The notes: a model not told the origin generated them from the letters alone. A stretch of DNA of 64,000 nucleotides from Butyrivibrio sp. MC2021 (GCF_000621605.1 NZ_JHXX01000001.1:248001-312000); one strand, 5' to 3'; shown: positions 53,309-63,883, counted from the first letter of the stretch. Numbers and translations: made by a program.

Positions 53309-54025
53309 TTAATTCCACAAAAGTCCCTTCTCTGCGAGACTTGTGTAGGATCTATCTCCTATTATTATGTGATCAATCAGGTAAATATCTAGCATGCTGC
53401 CTGACTCACTGATCTTATTGGTAATTGAAATATCTGCCCTGCTGGGGGTTGGGTCTCCGCCCGGATGATTATGAAGCAAAAGTACATTGGATGCCCCACA
53501 TTTAAGGGCTTTCATGAAGACTTCTCTGGGTGATAGGGATGCAGAATTTACAGTTCCTATTGATAAAAGATATTCCTCTATAAGCTTGTATCTATTATTC
53601 AGGCAAAGAAGAATAACCTTTTCTTTATCCTCGTGTCTCATTTTTTCCATGTAATATGATGCTACATGTGAAGGATTGCTGCAATCAAGAGAACTTTTAG
53701 ATCTCTGAGCTGCCATCCTCTTAGCCAGTTCAGCTATGCATTTGAGCTTAACAGCCTTCACTTCCCCGATGCCATGGACTGACTTAAGTTCATCCAGGGA
53801 CAGACTGAAAAGACTGTTTAAACCGCTCTCCTTGCCTTTTTCAATATTCAATATGCTGCCGGCTATGTCTATAGGAGATGCATCTCTGGTACCGGTCCTT
53901 ATGATGATAGCAAGAAGCTCAACATCAGTAAGGCTCTCGGGTCCAAAATTTAAAAATCTCTCATAAGGAAGCATATCCTTAAATATGCCGCCTTCGGCAA
54001 CTATTGAATTAAAAGAACTGCGCAT
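53309..54025 (-). CDS. radC: RadC-family JAB-domain protein
   Basis: The 238-residue protein has a helix-hairpin-helix region (SVHGIGEVKAVKLKC) and a JAB/MPN metalloprotease-like domain with HNHPGGDPTPSRAD, which contains the zinc ligands. The link with DNA repair is historical and the true function is unclear. Its place upstream of mreB-mreC-mreD is common in bacteria. Confidence 0.93.
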   Translation of the reverse strand: MRSSFNSIVAEGGIFKDMLPYERFLNFGPESLTDVELLAIIIRTGTRDASPIDIAGSILNIEKGKESGLNSLFSLSLDELKSVHGIGEVKAVKLKCIAELAKRMAAQRSKSSLDCSNPSHVASYYMEKMRHEDKEKVILLCLNNRYKLIEEYLLSIGTVNSASLSPREVFMKALKCGASNVLLLHNHPGGDPTPSRADISITNKISESGSMLDIYLIDHIIIGDRSYTSLAEKGLLWN

Positions 54026-54074
54026 TAAAGTCCCTCTGTACGTTTTCCGGACGACACATAAAGACTCATTAAAT

Positions 54075-54102
54075 ATATTATCACAAAATCATTTAGTGTG
54101 AA
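54075..54102 (-). promoter_or_regulatory. Possible promoter of the radC-mreBCD operon
   Basis: On the minus strand TTCACA (54097-54102) and TAATAT (54075-54080) are 16 bases apart, about 50 bases before radC. The 93-base gap after the PLP-enzyme gene otherwise holds little. Confidence 0.45.
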
Positions 54103-54118
54103 GAAAAACCTTTATAAT

Positions 54119-55417
54119 TTAGACATTCAAATTGCTCTTATCTACAAGTCCCGCATTTACAAGGCTCTGAAGGGTCTTCAGGATACCAAGCTTGGCATGA
54201 GGCCATGTAAGACCGCCTTGGAAAAATACTGAATAGGGCTCTTTGATAGGGCCATCTGCAGAAAGTTCAATTGATGAACCTGAAACAAAGGCTCCGGCTG
54301 CCATGATAACCTGCGCATCATATCCCGGCATATCCCAAGGCTCGGGAGCTACAAAAGAATCTACAGGTGCAGCTGCCTGAACGCCTTCACAAAAAGCGAT
54401 TACTCCTTCCGGCTTACCGAAGGTAACGGCCTGGATTATATCAAAACGTTCCTCAGTTGCATTGGGATGAACTGAAAAACCAAGTTTTTCATAGATATTG
54501 GCAGCAAATATGGCTCCCTTAAGGGCAGATGCGGTAACGGTAGGTGCCAGGAAAAATCCCTGATAGAACTGAGGTAAAATTCCGAGGGAAGCTCCTACTT
54601 CTTTGCCAAGGCCGGGAGAAGTAAGTCTGAATGCGGCATTTTCTACGCATTCCTTCTTTCCGGCTATATATCCGCCTATTGGAGCAAGACCGCCGCCGGG
54701 GTTCTTGATAAGTGAACCTACGACCATATCAGCTCCAAGATCTGTAGGCTCGATGGTCTCAACGAATTCTCCGTAGCAGTTGTCTACCATGCAGTAAACA
54801 TCGCTTTTTACAGACTTAATAAAGGAAATAAGCTCTCCGATCCTTTCAACAGAAAGGGTAGGTCTTGTCTGATATCCCTTTGAACGCTGAATGGTAACAA
54901 GCTTAATATTGTCATGCTCAAGCAGAGCTTTTTTAATATTTTCAAAATCAAAGCCGCCATCAGAAAGAAGATCCACCTGGCAGTATTCAATGCCATACTC
55001 CTTAAGGGAGCCCTTTGAATCCCTGATTCCGATAACCTCTTCCAAAGTATCATAGGGCTTTCCTACGGGAGAAAATAGCATATCACCGGGGCGAAGATTG
55101 CTCATAAGAGCCAGGGCCAGTGCATGGGTTCCGCAGGTGATCTGGGGTCTAACCAGAGCATCCTCTGTATGGAAAACTGAGGCATAGACAGCCTCAAGCT
55201 TCTCTCTTCCTATGTCGTTATAGCCATAACCGGTGGTTCCCAGAAGACAAGCCTCAGAAACCTTGTTGTCCTGCATTGCCTTAAGAACCTTAAGCTGGTT
55301 ATATTCTGCGTTTTCATCAATCTTTTTAAAGCGTGGAGCAAGATTCTCTAAGATCTTTTCTCCGAATTCAAATACTTCCTTGGAAATTCCAAGCGACTCA
55401 TAAATATTACTGTTCAT
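54119..55417 (-). CDS. PLP-dependent aluminium-resistance / methionine gamma-lyase-like protein
   Basis: The 432-residue PLP enzyme belongs to the family named after aluminium resistance (Met_gamma_lyase Pfam family). Signatures are LGTTGYGYNDIGREKLE, the binding region CMVDNCYGEFVE with its aspartate, and the probable PLP lysine in SLIKNPGGGLAP. The real substrate is not settled. It overlaps miaA by 11 bases and belongs to the miaA-mutL-mutS run. Confidence 0.9.
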   Translation of the reverse strand: MNSNIYESLGISKEVFEFGEKILENLAPRFKKIDENAEYNQLKVLKAMQDNKVSEACLLGTTGYGYNDIGREKLEAVYASVFHTEDALVRPQITCGTHALALALMSNLRPGDMLFSPVGKPYDTLEEVIGIRDSKGSLKEYGIEYCQVDLLSDGGFDFENIKKALLEHDNIKLVTIQRSKGYQTRPTLSVERIGELISFIKSVKSDVYCMVDNCYGEFVETIEPTDLGADMVVGSLIKNPGGGLAPIGGYIAGKKECVENAAFRLTSPGLGKEVGASLGILPQFYQGFFLAPTVTASALKGAIFAANIYEKLGFSVHPNATEERFDIIQAVTFGKPEGVIAFCEGVQAAAPVDSFVAPEPWDMPGYDAQVIMAAGAFVSGSSIELSADGPIKEPYSVFFQGGLTWPHAKLGILKTLQSLVNAGLVDKSNLNV

Positions 55418-56336
55418 AAATCCTCAATATCTCTTTCAAAACTTTATCGTCGTCTCTGTCAAACTGTGATTTGTCGATCCAAATGCTGTCATCTCTGTTT
55501 CTGTACCAAGTGAGCTGCCTCTTTGCAAAATGTCTAGTATTGCGCTTGATCAGATAAACAGCCCTCTCCAGGTCATATTCTCCCTGTAGATATCCGATCA
55601 TTTCGCGATAGCCAAGGCCCTGCATGGATGTGGCAGTCTTTGGAATGTCCATCTCAAGAAGTTTTTTAACTTCCTCCTCAAGACCTTCCTCTATCATTTG
55701 GTCTACTCTTTTGTCTATGCGTGAGTATAACGTATTTCTGTCATCTGTCAATACGAAGCACTTAAAGTCATAGGGGGAAGTCCTCTCGTGCTGTTCGCTG
55801 TTATGCTGGGAAATAGGTTTTCCCGTCTTCTTGTAATACTCCAGTGCCCTTATAACCCTCTTGGAGTTATTCTCATGTATAGCCTCAGCGGACTCTGGAT
55901 CAACCGCCCGCAGCTCCTCATGAAGTACATGAACACCCTCGATTCTGGCTCTCTCTTCCAGCTCATGTCTGTAGGTCTCGTCTTCATCGGTCTCAGTGAA
56001 ATCAATATCATAGATAACTGCCTGAATATAGAAGCCTGTGCCACCAACAATGATCGGTACCTTTCCCCTGGAGGAAATATCAGCTATAGCTTCTTTTACC
56101 ATCTTCTGGAAAAGAAAAACGTTAAAATCCTCCTTGGGATCAAGAAAATCGATCAGATGATGGGGAACTCCATCCATCTTCTCAGGTGTAATCTTGTCTG
56201 TACCGATATTCATGTACTTATAGACCTGCATAGAATCAGCGGAGATTATCTCTCCGCCAAGTTCCTTTGCAAGATTTATTGATAGCTTTGTCTTTCCAAC
56301 CGCTGTAGGGCCGGTAATAATGATAAGTTTCTGCAT
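55407..56336 (-). CDS. miaA: tRNA dimethylallyltransferase MiaA
   Basis: MiaA adds a dimethylallyl group to A37 of tRNAs reading UNN codons. The 309-residue enzyme has the P-loop GPTAVGKTKLS, ISADSMQVYKYMNIGTDK, GGTGFYIQAV and the tRNA-binding RNTRHFAKRQLTWYR. It shares one base with the mutL stop. MiaB, encoded further upstream, acts next on the same nucleotide. Confidence 0.97.
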   Translation of the reverse strand: MQKLIIITGPTAVGKTKLSINLAKELGGEIISADSMQVYKYMNIGTDKITPEKMDGVPHHLIDFLDPKEDFNVFLFQKMVKEAIADISSRGKVPIIVGGTGFYIQAVIYDIDFTETDEDETYRHELEERARIEGVHVLHEELRAVDPESAEAIHENNSKRVIRALEYYKKTGKPISQHNSEQHERTSPYDFKCFVLTDDRNTLYSRIDKRVDQMIEEGLEEEVKKLLEMDIPKTATSMQGLGYREMIGYLQGEYDLERAVYLIKRNTRHFAKRQLTWYRNRDDSIWIDKSQFDRDDDKVLKEILRIYEQ

Positions 56337-58423
56337 TATTCAACAACTCTCTTAAACTTCTTGTCAATCTCATACTTGCTCATGGAAACAATGGTAGGTC
56401 TTCCGTGAGGACAGTTATATGGATTTTCCAAGATCAAAAGTTCATCAAGAAGAGCTGACATCTCTTCTCTGGTCATTCTTGTATTTCCCTTAACAGATGC
56501 CTTGCAGGCCATGCTGGCGATCTTGTAATTGATAACATCGGGAGTTCTGTCAAGGCCTGTCTCATGAGACAGTTCATCAAGAATCTCAGTAAACATGGTC
56601 TTCTCGTTCTCGCAGCCAAAAAGGTCTATTGGAATAGCTCTCATGGCATATTCATGACCGCCGAAGTTCTCGATATTAAATCCCAGTTTCTCAAAATACT
56701 GTCTGTAGGATAAAAACAGTGATTCTTCAGCAGCTGTAAGGGTAACAATTACCGGAGGATTAACCATCTGGGACAAAATATCCCCGGATTTATATCTCTT
56801 CATCATACGTTCATAATTGACTTTTTCATGAGCCGCATGCTGATCCACCAAAAACATCTTATCTTTAAAAGCGATGATCCAGTAGGTTCCGAAGATCTGC
56901 CCCAAAATCTCATATTCCTTCACATTATCCTTGGTGAGGACCTTCTCATCAAAAAGATTGAGCTGCATGGGCTTTTCAACTACAATAGCTTCCTGCTGTT
57001 TAATGATAGGTGAAGGGTGTTCGCTTCTTTCAGCGTTTCTTCCGTCGGAATCTCCGAAGATCCTGCTCCAGAGCGCCGATTTATTGGCATCCTGAATCCT
57101 GATGGGTTCTTCCTTAACTCCGGTGGCATAAACGGGAGCATCTTCATTTACTTTGTTTTCTTCAAATCTAAGCTTTTCAAAGGGCTCGGGAGCATGAATT
57201 TTCTTCTCTTCTTCAGGAGCCTTGGCCTGCGCAGCAGGCTTTTCCTGTTCGTCTTCAAAAAAGACTTCATCCTTGGGATCTGCCTTTTTATCAGGTGTCA
57301 CGATCTTCTGAGCCGTTACAACCTTCTCGGCTGCAGGAGTTCTTTCTTCAGGAATCGTGATCTTGGCTGCTTCCTTCTTTAGTTCCTTCTTAGCTTCCTT
57401 CCTGTCATCACCAAGAAGGGCATCGGGAATCATCTCTTTATTTCTGAGGGTTTCTTCTACGCTGGTCTTGATAAAATCGTAGAGAGCTGCCTGATTGTTG
57501 AATCTGACCTCCAACTTGGCAGGATGTACGTTAACATCCACCATCTCAGGATCCATGCGAAGATGCAGCACTGCAAAGGGGAACTTGTGCATCATCAGAT
57601 ACTGCTTGTAGCCCTCTTCCAAAGCTTTGGAAATCACCTTATCCTTAACATATCTGCCGTTTACAAAGAAAATCTCAAAGTTTCTGTTGGAGCGGTTTAT
57701 AGAAGGCTCTCCAAGATATCCCTCAAGGATCATGCCGTTTTTCTCAGCTTTGATGGGTACAAGGCTTACGGAAACGTCTCTTCCGTAAATCCTATATATT
57801 AACTCCTTGAGATCTCCGTTGCCGGAGGTTGAAAATTTATCTTCCTTGTTGTTGATGTAATGAAAAGAAACCGTGGGATTATCAAGAGCAAGATGCTCCA
57901 TGACATCTCCGATATAGCTTCCCTCTGTCTGAGGAGTCTTAAGGAACTTCTTTCTGGCAGGAGTGTTATAAAAAAGATTCCTGATAATAAGGCTGGTTCC
58001 GTCGGGAGCTCCGATTTCCTCAAAGCCCGCTTCTTCTCCGCCGTTAATGGAATATCTGGTTCCCGTGAGATCATCCGCAGTCTTGGTGATAATATCAACC
58101 TGAGCCACGGAAGAAATACTGGAAAGCGCTTCTCCTCTGAAGCCCAGAGTATGAATACTGAAAAGATCGTCGATATTCTTGAGCTTGCTGGTGGCATGTC
58201 TCTTAAAAGCCTTTCTTATCTGGCTCTTTTCGATGCCACAGCCGTTATCCGTAACGCGGATCATATCGATTCCGCCGCCCTTTATCTCAACTGTGATGGC
58301 TGAGGCTCCGGAATCCACGGCATTTTCAACAAGTTCCTTTACAACGCTGGCGGGTCTTTCTACAACCTCACCGGCTGCTATCTGATCTATGGTATTTTTA
58401 TCAAGCTCATTTATAAAGGCCAT
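56336..58423 (-). CDS. mutL: DNA mismatch repair protein MutL
   Basis: MutL couples mismatch recognition by MutS to strand removal. The 695-residue protein has the GHKL ATPase domain (ELVENAVDSGA, VTDNGCGI, TLGFRGEAL), a long charged Lys/Glu/Pro linker (about 345-480), and a C-terminal dimerisation domain with the endonuclease motif DQHAAHEKVNYE plus CPHGRPT. It is thus the nicking type found in bacteria without MutH. ATG 58423 has AGGTGG eight bases upstream and overlaps the mutS stop. Confidence 0.97.
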   Translation of the reverse strand: MAFINELDKNTIDQIAAGEVVERPASVVKELVENAVDSGASAITVEIKGGGIDMIRVTDNGCGIEKSQIRKAFKRHATSKLKNIDDLFSIHTLGFRGEALSSISSVAQVDIITKTADDLTGTRYSINGGEEAGFEEIGAPDGTSLIIRNLFYNTPARKKFLKTPQTEGSYIGDVMEHLALDNPTVSFHYINNKEDKFSTSGNGDLKELIYRIYGRDVSVSLVPIKAEKNGMILEGYLGEPSINRSNRNFEIFFVNGRYVKDKVISKALEEGYKQYLMMHKFPFAVLHLRMDPEMVDVNVHPAKLEVRFNNQAALYDFIKTSVEETLRNKEMIPDALLGDDRKEAKKELKKEAAKITIPEERTPAAEKVVTAQKIVTPDKKADPKDEVFFEDEQEKPAAQAKAPEEEKKIHAPEPFEKLRFEENKVNEDAPVYATGVKEEPIRIQDANKSALWSRIFGDSDGRNAERSEHPSPIIKQQEAIVVEKPMQLNLFDEKVLTKDNVKEYEILGQIFGTYWIIAFKDKMFLVDQHAAHEKVNYERMMKRYKSGDILSQMVNPPVIVTLTAAEESLFLSYRQYFEKLGFNIENFGGHEYAMRAIPIDLFGCENEKTMFTEILDELSHETGLDRTPDVINYKIASMACKASVKGNTRMTREEMSALLDELLILENPYNCPHGRPTIVSMSKYEIDKKFKRVVE

Positions 58424-61116
58424 TAGCTTTTCCACCTGTTTTTAAGGTCGCTCTGAAGTTTGTAGAGCGTGTTGAGTGCATCCATTGGTGTTAATGTGGT
58501 AATATCTATTTCCTTTAATCTTCTAAGGACATCTTCATCTGTAACGGTATCAAAAAGTGACATCTGATCTATATCAACGTCGTCGTAATGTGTCACCTTG
58601 GTCTTTTTGACATCCTTGCTGTCCTTGGCGATGCTCTGTACTTTTTCTGTAATGTCATTGTCTGTAAGCTCGGAAACGATCTCTTTTGCCCTGTCAATGA
58701 CCATATCCGGAACTCCGGCCAGCTTCGCAACCTGAATACCGTAGCTCTTGTCGGCGCCGCCCTTGATGATCTTACGTAAAAAGACGATGTCATCACCGTT
58801 TTCCTTAACGGCTATACAGTAGTTATTTACGTTGTCCATCTTACCCTCAAGCTCTGTGAGCTCGTGATAATGGGTGGCAAAAAGGGTCTTGGCTCCAAGG
58901 ATCTTTCTGTTACTGATATGCTCTGTAACAGCCCAGGCAATGGCCAGGCCGTCGTAGGTTGAAGTTCCTCTTCCGATCTCATCAAGGATAAGAAGGGAAT
59001 TGGGAGTTGCATTTCTTAAGATATTGGCAACCTCATTCATCTCAACCATGAAGGTGGACTGACCGCTTCCAAGATCGTCAGAAGCACCAACTCTTGTAAA
59101 TATCCTGTCCACAACACAGATATCTGCCTTGGAAGCAGGAACAAAGCTTCCAATCTGAGCCATCAGTACAATAAGTGCAACCTGTCTCATATATGTGGAC
59201 TTACCGGCCATGTTGGGGCCTGTAATAATGGATATACAATGCTTTTTGTTATCAAGGAAAGTGTCGTTGGATATAAACATATCCGCCTGATCCAGCATCT
59301 TCTCTACAACAGGATGCCTGCCGCCCTTGATGTTAATTGCGCCTTTATCATTTACTGTTGGCTTAACATAATGGTTCTTCTCAGACACATGTGCCAGTGA
59401 AGCATACACATCAAGAAGAGCGATTGCCTTGGCTGTAGACTGGATTCGGTCTATCTCAAGAGCAATTGAATCCCTGATCTTGCAGAACATCTCATATTCC
59501 AGGTTATTAAGCTTATCCTGGGCATTAAGGATTGTGTCCTCCAGCTCCTTAAGGGCTGTTGTGGTATATCTCTCGCAGTTGGTCAGGGTCTGTTTTCTGA
59601 TAAAGTAGTCAGGCACCTGATCTTTGAAGGAATTGGTAACCTCAAAGGAGTATCCGAATACATTGCTGTATTTGATCCTGAGGTTCTTGATTCCGGTCTT
59701 TTCCTTTTCTTCGTTTTCAAGCTCTGCCAACCAGGTCTTCCCCTTTGTTCCGGCTTCTCTGAAATGATCGATATCCTTATCGAAGCCTTCCTTGATGATT
59801 CCGCTCTCCTTAATAGTAAGAGGCGGTTCCTCAACGATGGCCTGATCGATCAGCTGATAAATATCAGAAAGAGAATCCATGCGGTTCATTAGGTCATGAA
59901 GCTCTTTATCCTCCTGAACATCACAAAGAGCTGTGATTATGGCTGGAATCATCTTGATGGAATTCCTGAAAGCAAGAAGATCTCTGGGATTGGCTGTTTT
60001 AAATATGATCTTGGACATAAGTCTTTCAAGGTCATAGATGGGTCCTAAGTACTCACGGAGTTCTTCTCTGGTTACTACATTCTTATAAAGAGCCTCAACA
60101 GCGCTCTGCCTCTGAATGATAAGATCCTTATCAATAAGTGGCTGCTCTATGAAAGAGCGCAGGGTTCTGGCTCCCATGGCAGTCTTGGTCTTATCCAGTA
60201 CCCACAAAAGAGTTCCTCTCTTCTGCTTATCCCTCATGGTCTCCACCAGCTCCAGGTTACGTCTTGTGGAAGAATCCAGAAGCATATACTTGCTGGTAAG
60301 GTAAGGATAAATATGGGTTATGTTGGAGATATCAGACTTTTGCATATCGGTAAGATACTGAAGAAGAGCTCCTGCAGCCACAATACCGTTAGGGAAGTCA
60401 TCAACTCCAAGTCCTATAAGAGATGAAACCTTGAAATGCTTAAGAAGAAGCCTCTTGCAGCTCTCTTCATCAAAATATCTTGCTTCTAAAGGATTTACAA
60501 AAATCTGAAGTCTGTTCTTAAGTTCGGATATATCTACGCCGCTTAAGGTAAATGCATCGTTGCAGATGATCTCACTGGGAGCATATTTGCCGATCTCATC
60601 AGTAACAGCCCTGAGACTGTCAACCTCGGTCAGGTAGTAGTCACCTGTTGTAACATCCGCAATGGAGATTCCGATCTTGTCGGAGGCATAAAGAATACAC
60701 ATGAGATAGTTATTCTTGGTTTCCTCCAGGGACTGCATATTCAGGTTGGTTCCGGGAGTTACGATTCTTGTAACCTCTCGCTTGACTATTCCTTTAGCAA
60801 GCTTGGGATCCTCAGTCTGCTCGCAAATGGCCACTTTATAGCCTCTGGACACCAGCTTGGTCAGGTAAGAATCCACAGCATGAAAAGGAACACCACACAT
60901 GGGTGCTCTCTCTTCCAGGCCGCAGGCCTTTCCTGTAAGTGTCAGTTCCAACTCCCTTGAAGCAACTACCGCATCATCAAAAAATAGCTCGTAGAAGTCT
61001 CCAAGTCTATAGAATAAAATACAGTCTCCGTTTTCCTGTTTCGTCCTGAGGTAATGCTGCATCATGGGCGAAACTTTTTCTATATCAACATCCTTAAACG
61101 TAGTAAGATTTTCCAC
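58423..61116 (-). CDS. mutS: DNA mismatch repair protein MutS
   Basis: MutS recognises mismatches. The 897-residue protein has the N-terminal mismatch-binding domain with GDFYELF, the lever and clamp regions, and the ABC-type ATPase with GPNMAGKST (Walker A) and LLILDEIGRGTSTYDG (Walker B and signature). It is of normal full length for MutS1. The start codon is GTG with AGGGGAA about ten bases upstream. Translation of mutL is coupled to it (TAATG). Confidence 0.97.
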   Translation of the reverse strand: MENLTTFKDVDIEKVSPMMQHYLRTKQENGDCILFYRLGDFYELFFDDAVVASRELELTLTGKACGLEERAPMCGVPFHAVDSYLTKLVSRGYKVAICEQTEDPKLAKGIVKREVTRIVTPGTNLNMQSLEETKNNYLMCILYASDKIGISIADVTTGDYYLTEVDSLRAVTDEIGKYAPSEIICNDAFTLSGVDISELKNRLQIFVNPLEARYFDEESCKRLLLKHFKVSSLIGLGVDDFPNGIVAAGALLQYLTDMQKSDISNITHIYPYLTSKYMLLDSSTRRNLELVETMRDKQKRGTLLWVLDKTKTAMGARTLRSFIEQPLIDKDLIIQRQSAVEALYKNVVTREELREYLGPIYDLERLMSKIIFKTANPRDLLAFRNSIKMIPAIITALCDVQEDKELHDLMNRMDSLSDIYQLIDQAIVEEPPLTIKESGIIKEGFDKDIDHFREAGTKGKTWLAELENEEKEKTGIKNLRIKYSNVFGYSFEVTNSFKDQVPDYFIRKQTLTNCERYTTTALKELEDTILNAQDKLNNLEYEMFCKIRDSIALEIDRIQSTAKAIALLDVYASLAHVSEKNHYVKPTVNDKGAINIKGGRHPVVEKMLDQADMFISNDTFLDNKKHCISIITGPNMAGKSTYMRQVALIVLMAQIGSFVPASKADICVVDRIFTRVGASDDLGSGQSTFMVEMNEVANILRNATPNSLLILDEIGRGTSTYDGLAIAWAVTEHISNRKILGAKTLFATHYHELTELEGKMDNVNNYCIAVKENGDDIVFLRKIIKGGADKSYGIQVAKLAGVPDMVIDRAKEIVSELTDNDITEKVQSIAKDSKDVKKTKVTHYDDVDIDQMSLFDTVTDEDVLRRLKEIDITTLTPMDALNTLYKLQSDLKNRWKS

Positions 61117-61146
61117 GTTTATAATTCCCCTGTTCTCTAAACTTTT

Positions 61147-62601
61147 TTATACCATCTGTCCCATGTAGTAGAAGCCATGGCACTCATCCAGTGAAACCTT
61201 AACAAGGCTTCCGATGAGATCCTCTTTTCCCGGGAAGTGTACCAATGTATTGTTGGACATTCTTCCTGTCAAAAGAGATGAATCATGCTCATTTACGCCC
61301 TCTACAAGGACTTCTTCTATTCTTCCCTGAAGCTTTTCAGTCTGCTTCTTGGCATTTTCCTGAACTACAGCAAGGAGTCTGTCGAAGTTCTCCTTAACAA
61401 GCTCCTCCGGAACCTGATCCGGGAAGCCGGCAGCCGGTGTGCCTGTTCTCTTGGAATAGATGAAGGTAAAGGCATTGTCAAAATGAGCCTTATTAACTAC
61501 ATCAATGGTATCATCAACATCTTCCCTTGTTTCCCCCGGGAAGCCGACTATGATGTCTGTTGTTATGGCTACATCAGGAAGCTCTGTTCTGATCTTGTCA
61601 ACCAGTGCCAGGTAGCTCTCCTTGGTGTATTTTCTGTTCATTCTTCTGAGAATCTCAGTATTTCCTGACTGAAGAGGAAGATGAATGTGTCTTGCGATCT
61701 TAGGATTGCTCTTGATGGTCTGAATGAGCTCATCTGAGAAATCCTTGGGATGTGGAGTCATGAATCTGACTCTCTCAAGACCTTCTACTTTGCAAACCTC
61801 CTCGATAAGCTGGGCAAAAGAAATCTTGTCCGGATTGCCGTCTTCAAAATCAAGACCGTATGAGTTAACATTCTGTCCAAGAAGCATAACTTCCTTAACT
61901 CCGTCAGCCGCAAGCTTCTCACATTCTCTGATGATATCCTTGGGAGATCTGGATCTCTCACGTCCTCTTACATAAGGAACTATGCAATAGGTACAGAAAT
62001 TATTGCAGCCGAACATAATATTTACGCCGGACTTAAAAGGATACTTTCTGAACACAGGAAGATCCTCGACAATCTTGTCTGTTTCCTTCCAGATATCAAT
62101 TATCATTCTGTCGGATTCAAGGCAGGTGCATAAAAGCTCTGCAAATTTATAAATATTGTGGGTTCCGAAGATAAGATCAACAAATCTGTAGCTCTTTTTG
62201 ATTTTCTCAACCGCTGACTGCTCCTGCATCATACAGCCGCAAAGAGCAATCTTCATATATGGATTCTTTTTCTTGAAGTTGCTGCACTGTCCAAGTCTTC
62301 CGTATACTCTCTGATCAGCGTTATCCCTTACTGTGCAGGTGTTATAGATAACAAACTCGCTGTCCTCCGAGTCTGATTCCTCATAACCCACAAGCTTAAG
62401 GATGGCCAGGAGCTTCTCGGAATCCCTGGCATTCATCTGACAGCCGAAGGTAACAACGCAGGCTCTGGGAGTTCTGCCCAGCTCCTTTTTCATCTCTTCC
62501 ACATAGGCCTTGGCCTTCTCGATGAACTCCAGCTGCTTTAAGCTCTCAGCATCGGTAACTTCTTCTTTTGAACCATTTAAAATATTTATTTCTTTACTCA
62601 T
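61147..62601 (-). CDS. miaB: tRNA-2-methylthio-N6-dimethylallyladenosine synthase MiaB
   Basis: MiaB is a radical SAM methylthiotransferase acting after MiaA on A37. The 484-residue protein has the N-terminal UPF0004 domain with three cluster cysteines (TFGCQMN, YNTCTVRDNA, LCGCMMQ), the radical SAM motif CNNFCTYC, and a C-terminal TRAM domain. ATG 62601 is taken as the start; a TTG three codons earlier is closer to the GAAAGAG site and is possible. It is upstream of mutS on the same strand. Confidence 0.96.
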   Translation of the reverse strand: MSKEINILNGSKEEVTDAESLKQLEFIEKAKAYVEEMKKELGRTPRACVVTFGCQMNARDSEKLLAILKLVGYEESDSEDSEFVIYNTCTVRDNADQRVYGRLGQCSNFKKKNPYMKIALCGCMMQEQSAVEKIKKSYRFVDLIFGTHNIYKFAELLCTCLESDRMIIDIWKETDKIVEDLPVFRKYPFKSGVNIMFGCNNFCTYCIVPYVRGRERSRSPKDIIRECEKLAADGVKEVMLLGQNVNSYGLDFEDGNPDKISFAQLIEEVCKVEGLERVRFMTPHPKDFSDELIQTIKSNPKIARHIHLPLQSGNTEILRRMNRKYTKESYLALVDKIRTELPDVAITTDIIVGFPGETREDVDDTIDVVNKAHFDNAFTFIYSKRTGTPAAGFPDQVPEELVKENFDRLLAVVQENAKKQTEKLQGRIEEVLVEGVNEHDSSLLTGRMSNNTLVHFPGKEDLIGSLVKVSLDECHGFYYMGQMV

Positions 62602-62632
62602 TACTATCAAAAACTCTTTCTAAAAAACTAAA

Positions 62633-63883
62633 TCAATATTTCTCGCCGTAGGCTTCAACAATTCCAAGAAGGATATCAACAACCTTTCTCATTTCCTGAA
62701 CTGAAGCATACTCATATTTGCCGTGGTAGTTATATCCACCTGTGCAAAGGTTTGGACAAGGAAGTCCCTTATATGAAAGGGCTGCTCCGTCTGTGCCGCC
62801 TCTGATAGGCACATCAATGAACTTTATATCAAGCTCTGCCATAACCTTCTTCACATTGTCGATAAGATGCTGATGAGGCTTGATAAGCTCAACCATGTTG
62901 TAGTACTGGTCTCTGAGGCTTACATTAACGGTACCCTCACCATATTTCCTGTTGAGAAAATCGGCTGCAGCCTGGAAGATTGCCTTCTTTTCCTCAAAAA
63001 GAGCCCTGTCGTGGTCACGGATTATGTAAGAAGCTGTTGCGCTCTCTGTTCCGCCCTTAACCTCTGTAAGGTGGAAGAAGCCCTCTCTTTTCTCTGTGTA
63101 CATAGGATTCTGGAATACTGGTAAAAGAGAATGGAACTCATAGCATAAAAGAGCCGCATTTACCATCTTGTTCTTGGCATCTCCGGGATGAACGCTTCTG
63201 CCGTTAACAGTGATAACTCCCTCTGCCGCATTGAAGTTCTCATATTCAAACTCGCCGAGCTTGCCACCGTCAACGGTGTAAGCAAATTTGGCACCAAACT
63301 TCTCAATATCGAAAAATGCTGTTCCTTCACCAATCTCCTCATCGGGAGTAAATGCGATCTTGATTTCGCCATGAGGAATCTCAGGATTTCTGATAAGGAA
63401 ATCAGCCATTGTCATGATCTCAGCAACACCGGCTTTATCATCAGCTCCAAGAAGTGTTGTTCCGTCGGTAACGATAAGGTCCTCTCCTACATGATTAACA
63501 AGCTCAGGGAAATCCTTAGGTGAAAGAACAACCTTGCCATCTGCACTGAGAGTAATATCCTTTCCGTCATAGTTCTCAACGATTTTCGGCTTAACATCCT
63601 TGCCGCTTACTTCGTCAGAGGTATCCATATGGGCAATAAAGCCTATGGCAGGTCTGTCCTTGCCGTCTGTAATATTTGAAGGAATAGCCGCATAAACATA
63701 GCAGTGCTCCTCATCATAAAAGACATCAGATGCTCCGATAGCCACAAGCTCATCCCTTAAGATCTTCGCAAGGTCATGCTGCTTCATGGTTGAAGGTGAT
63801 GTACCTGTTTCAGCATCAGACTGTGTATCAATCTTTACATATCTCAAAAACTTTTCGATTACATCAATATCATTCTTTTTCAT
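62633..63883 (-). CDS. pepT: Peptidase T (tripeptide aminopeptidase)
   Basis: PepT removes the N-terminal residue from tripeptides in the cytoplasm, using two zinc ions. The 416-residue M20 enzyme has the metal-binding IAHMDTSDE, LLGADDKAGVAEI, and the catalytic glutamate in TPDEEIGEGTAFFD. It is of normal length. Its start lies within the end of the upstream gene, and miaB starts 32 bases after its stop. Confidence 0.96.
   Translation of the reverse strand: MKKNDIDVIEKFLRYVKIDTQSDAETGTSPSTMKQHDLAKILRDELVAIGASDVFYDEEHCYVYAAIPSNITDGKDRPAIGFIAHMDTSDEVSGKDVKPKIVENYDGKDITLSADGKVVLSPKDFPELVNHVGEDLIVTDGTTLLGADDKAGVAEIMTMADFLIRNPEIPHGEIKIAFTPDEEIGEGTAFFDIEKFGAKFAYTVDGGKLGEFEYENFNAAEGVITVNGRSVHPGDAKNKMVNAALLCYEFHSLLPVFQNPMYTEKREGFFHLTEVKGGTESATASYIIRDHDRALFEEKKAIFQAAADFLNRKYGEGTVNVSLRDQYYNMVELIKPHQHLIDNVKKVMAELDIKFIDVPIRGGTDGAALSYKGLPCPNLCTGGYNYHGKYEYASVQEMRKVVDILLGIVEAYGEKY

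Noticed and set aside
53309..54025. RadC as marker of a mobile region
   Set aside because: RadC-like genes occur on plasmids and phages, but this one is directly ahead of mreB-mreC-mreD, a stable chromosomal position.
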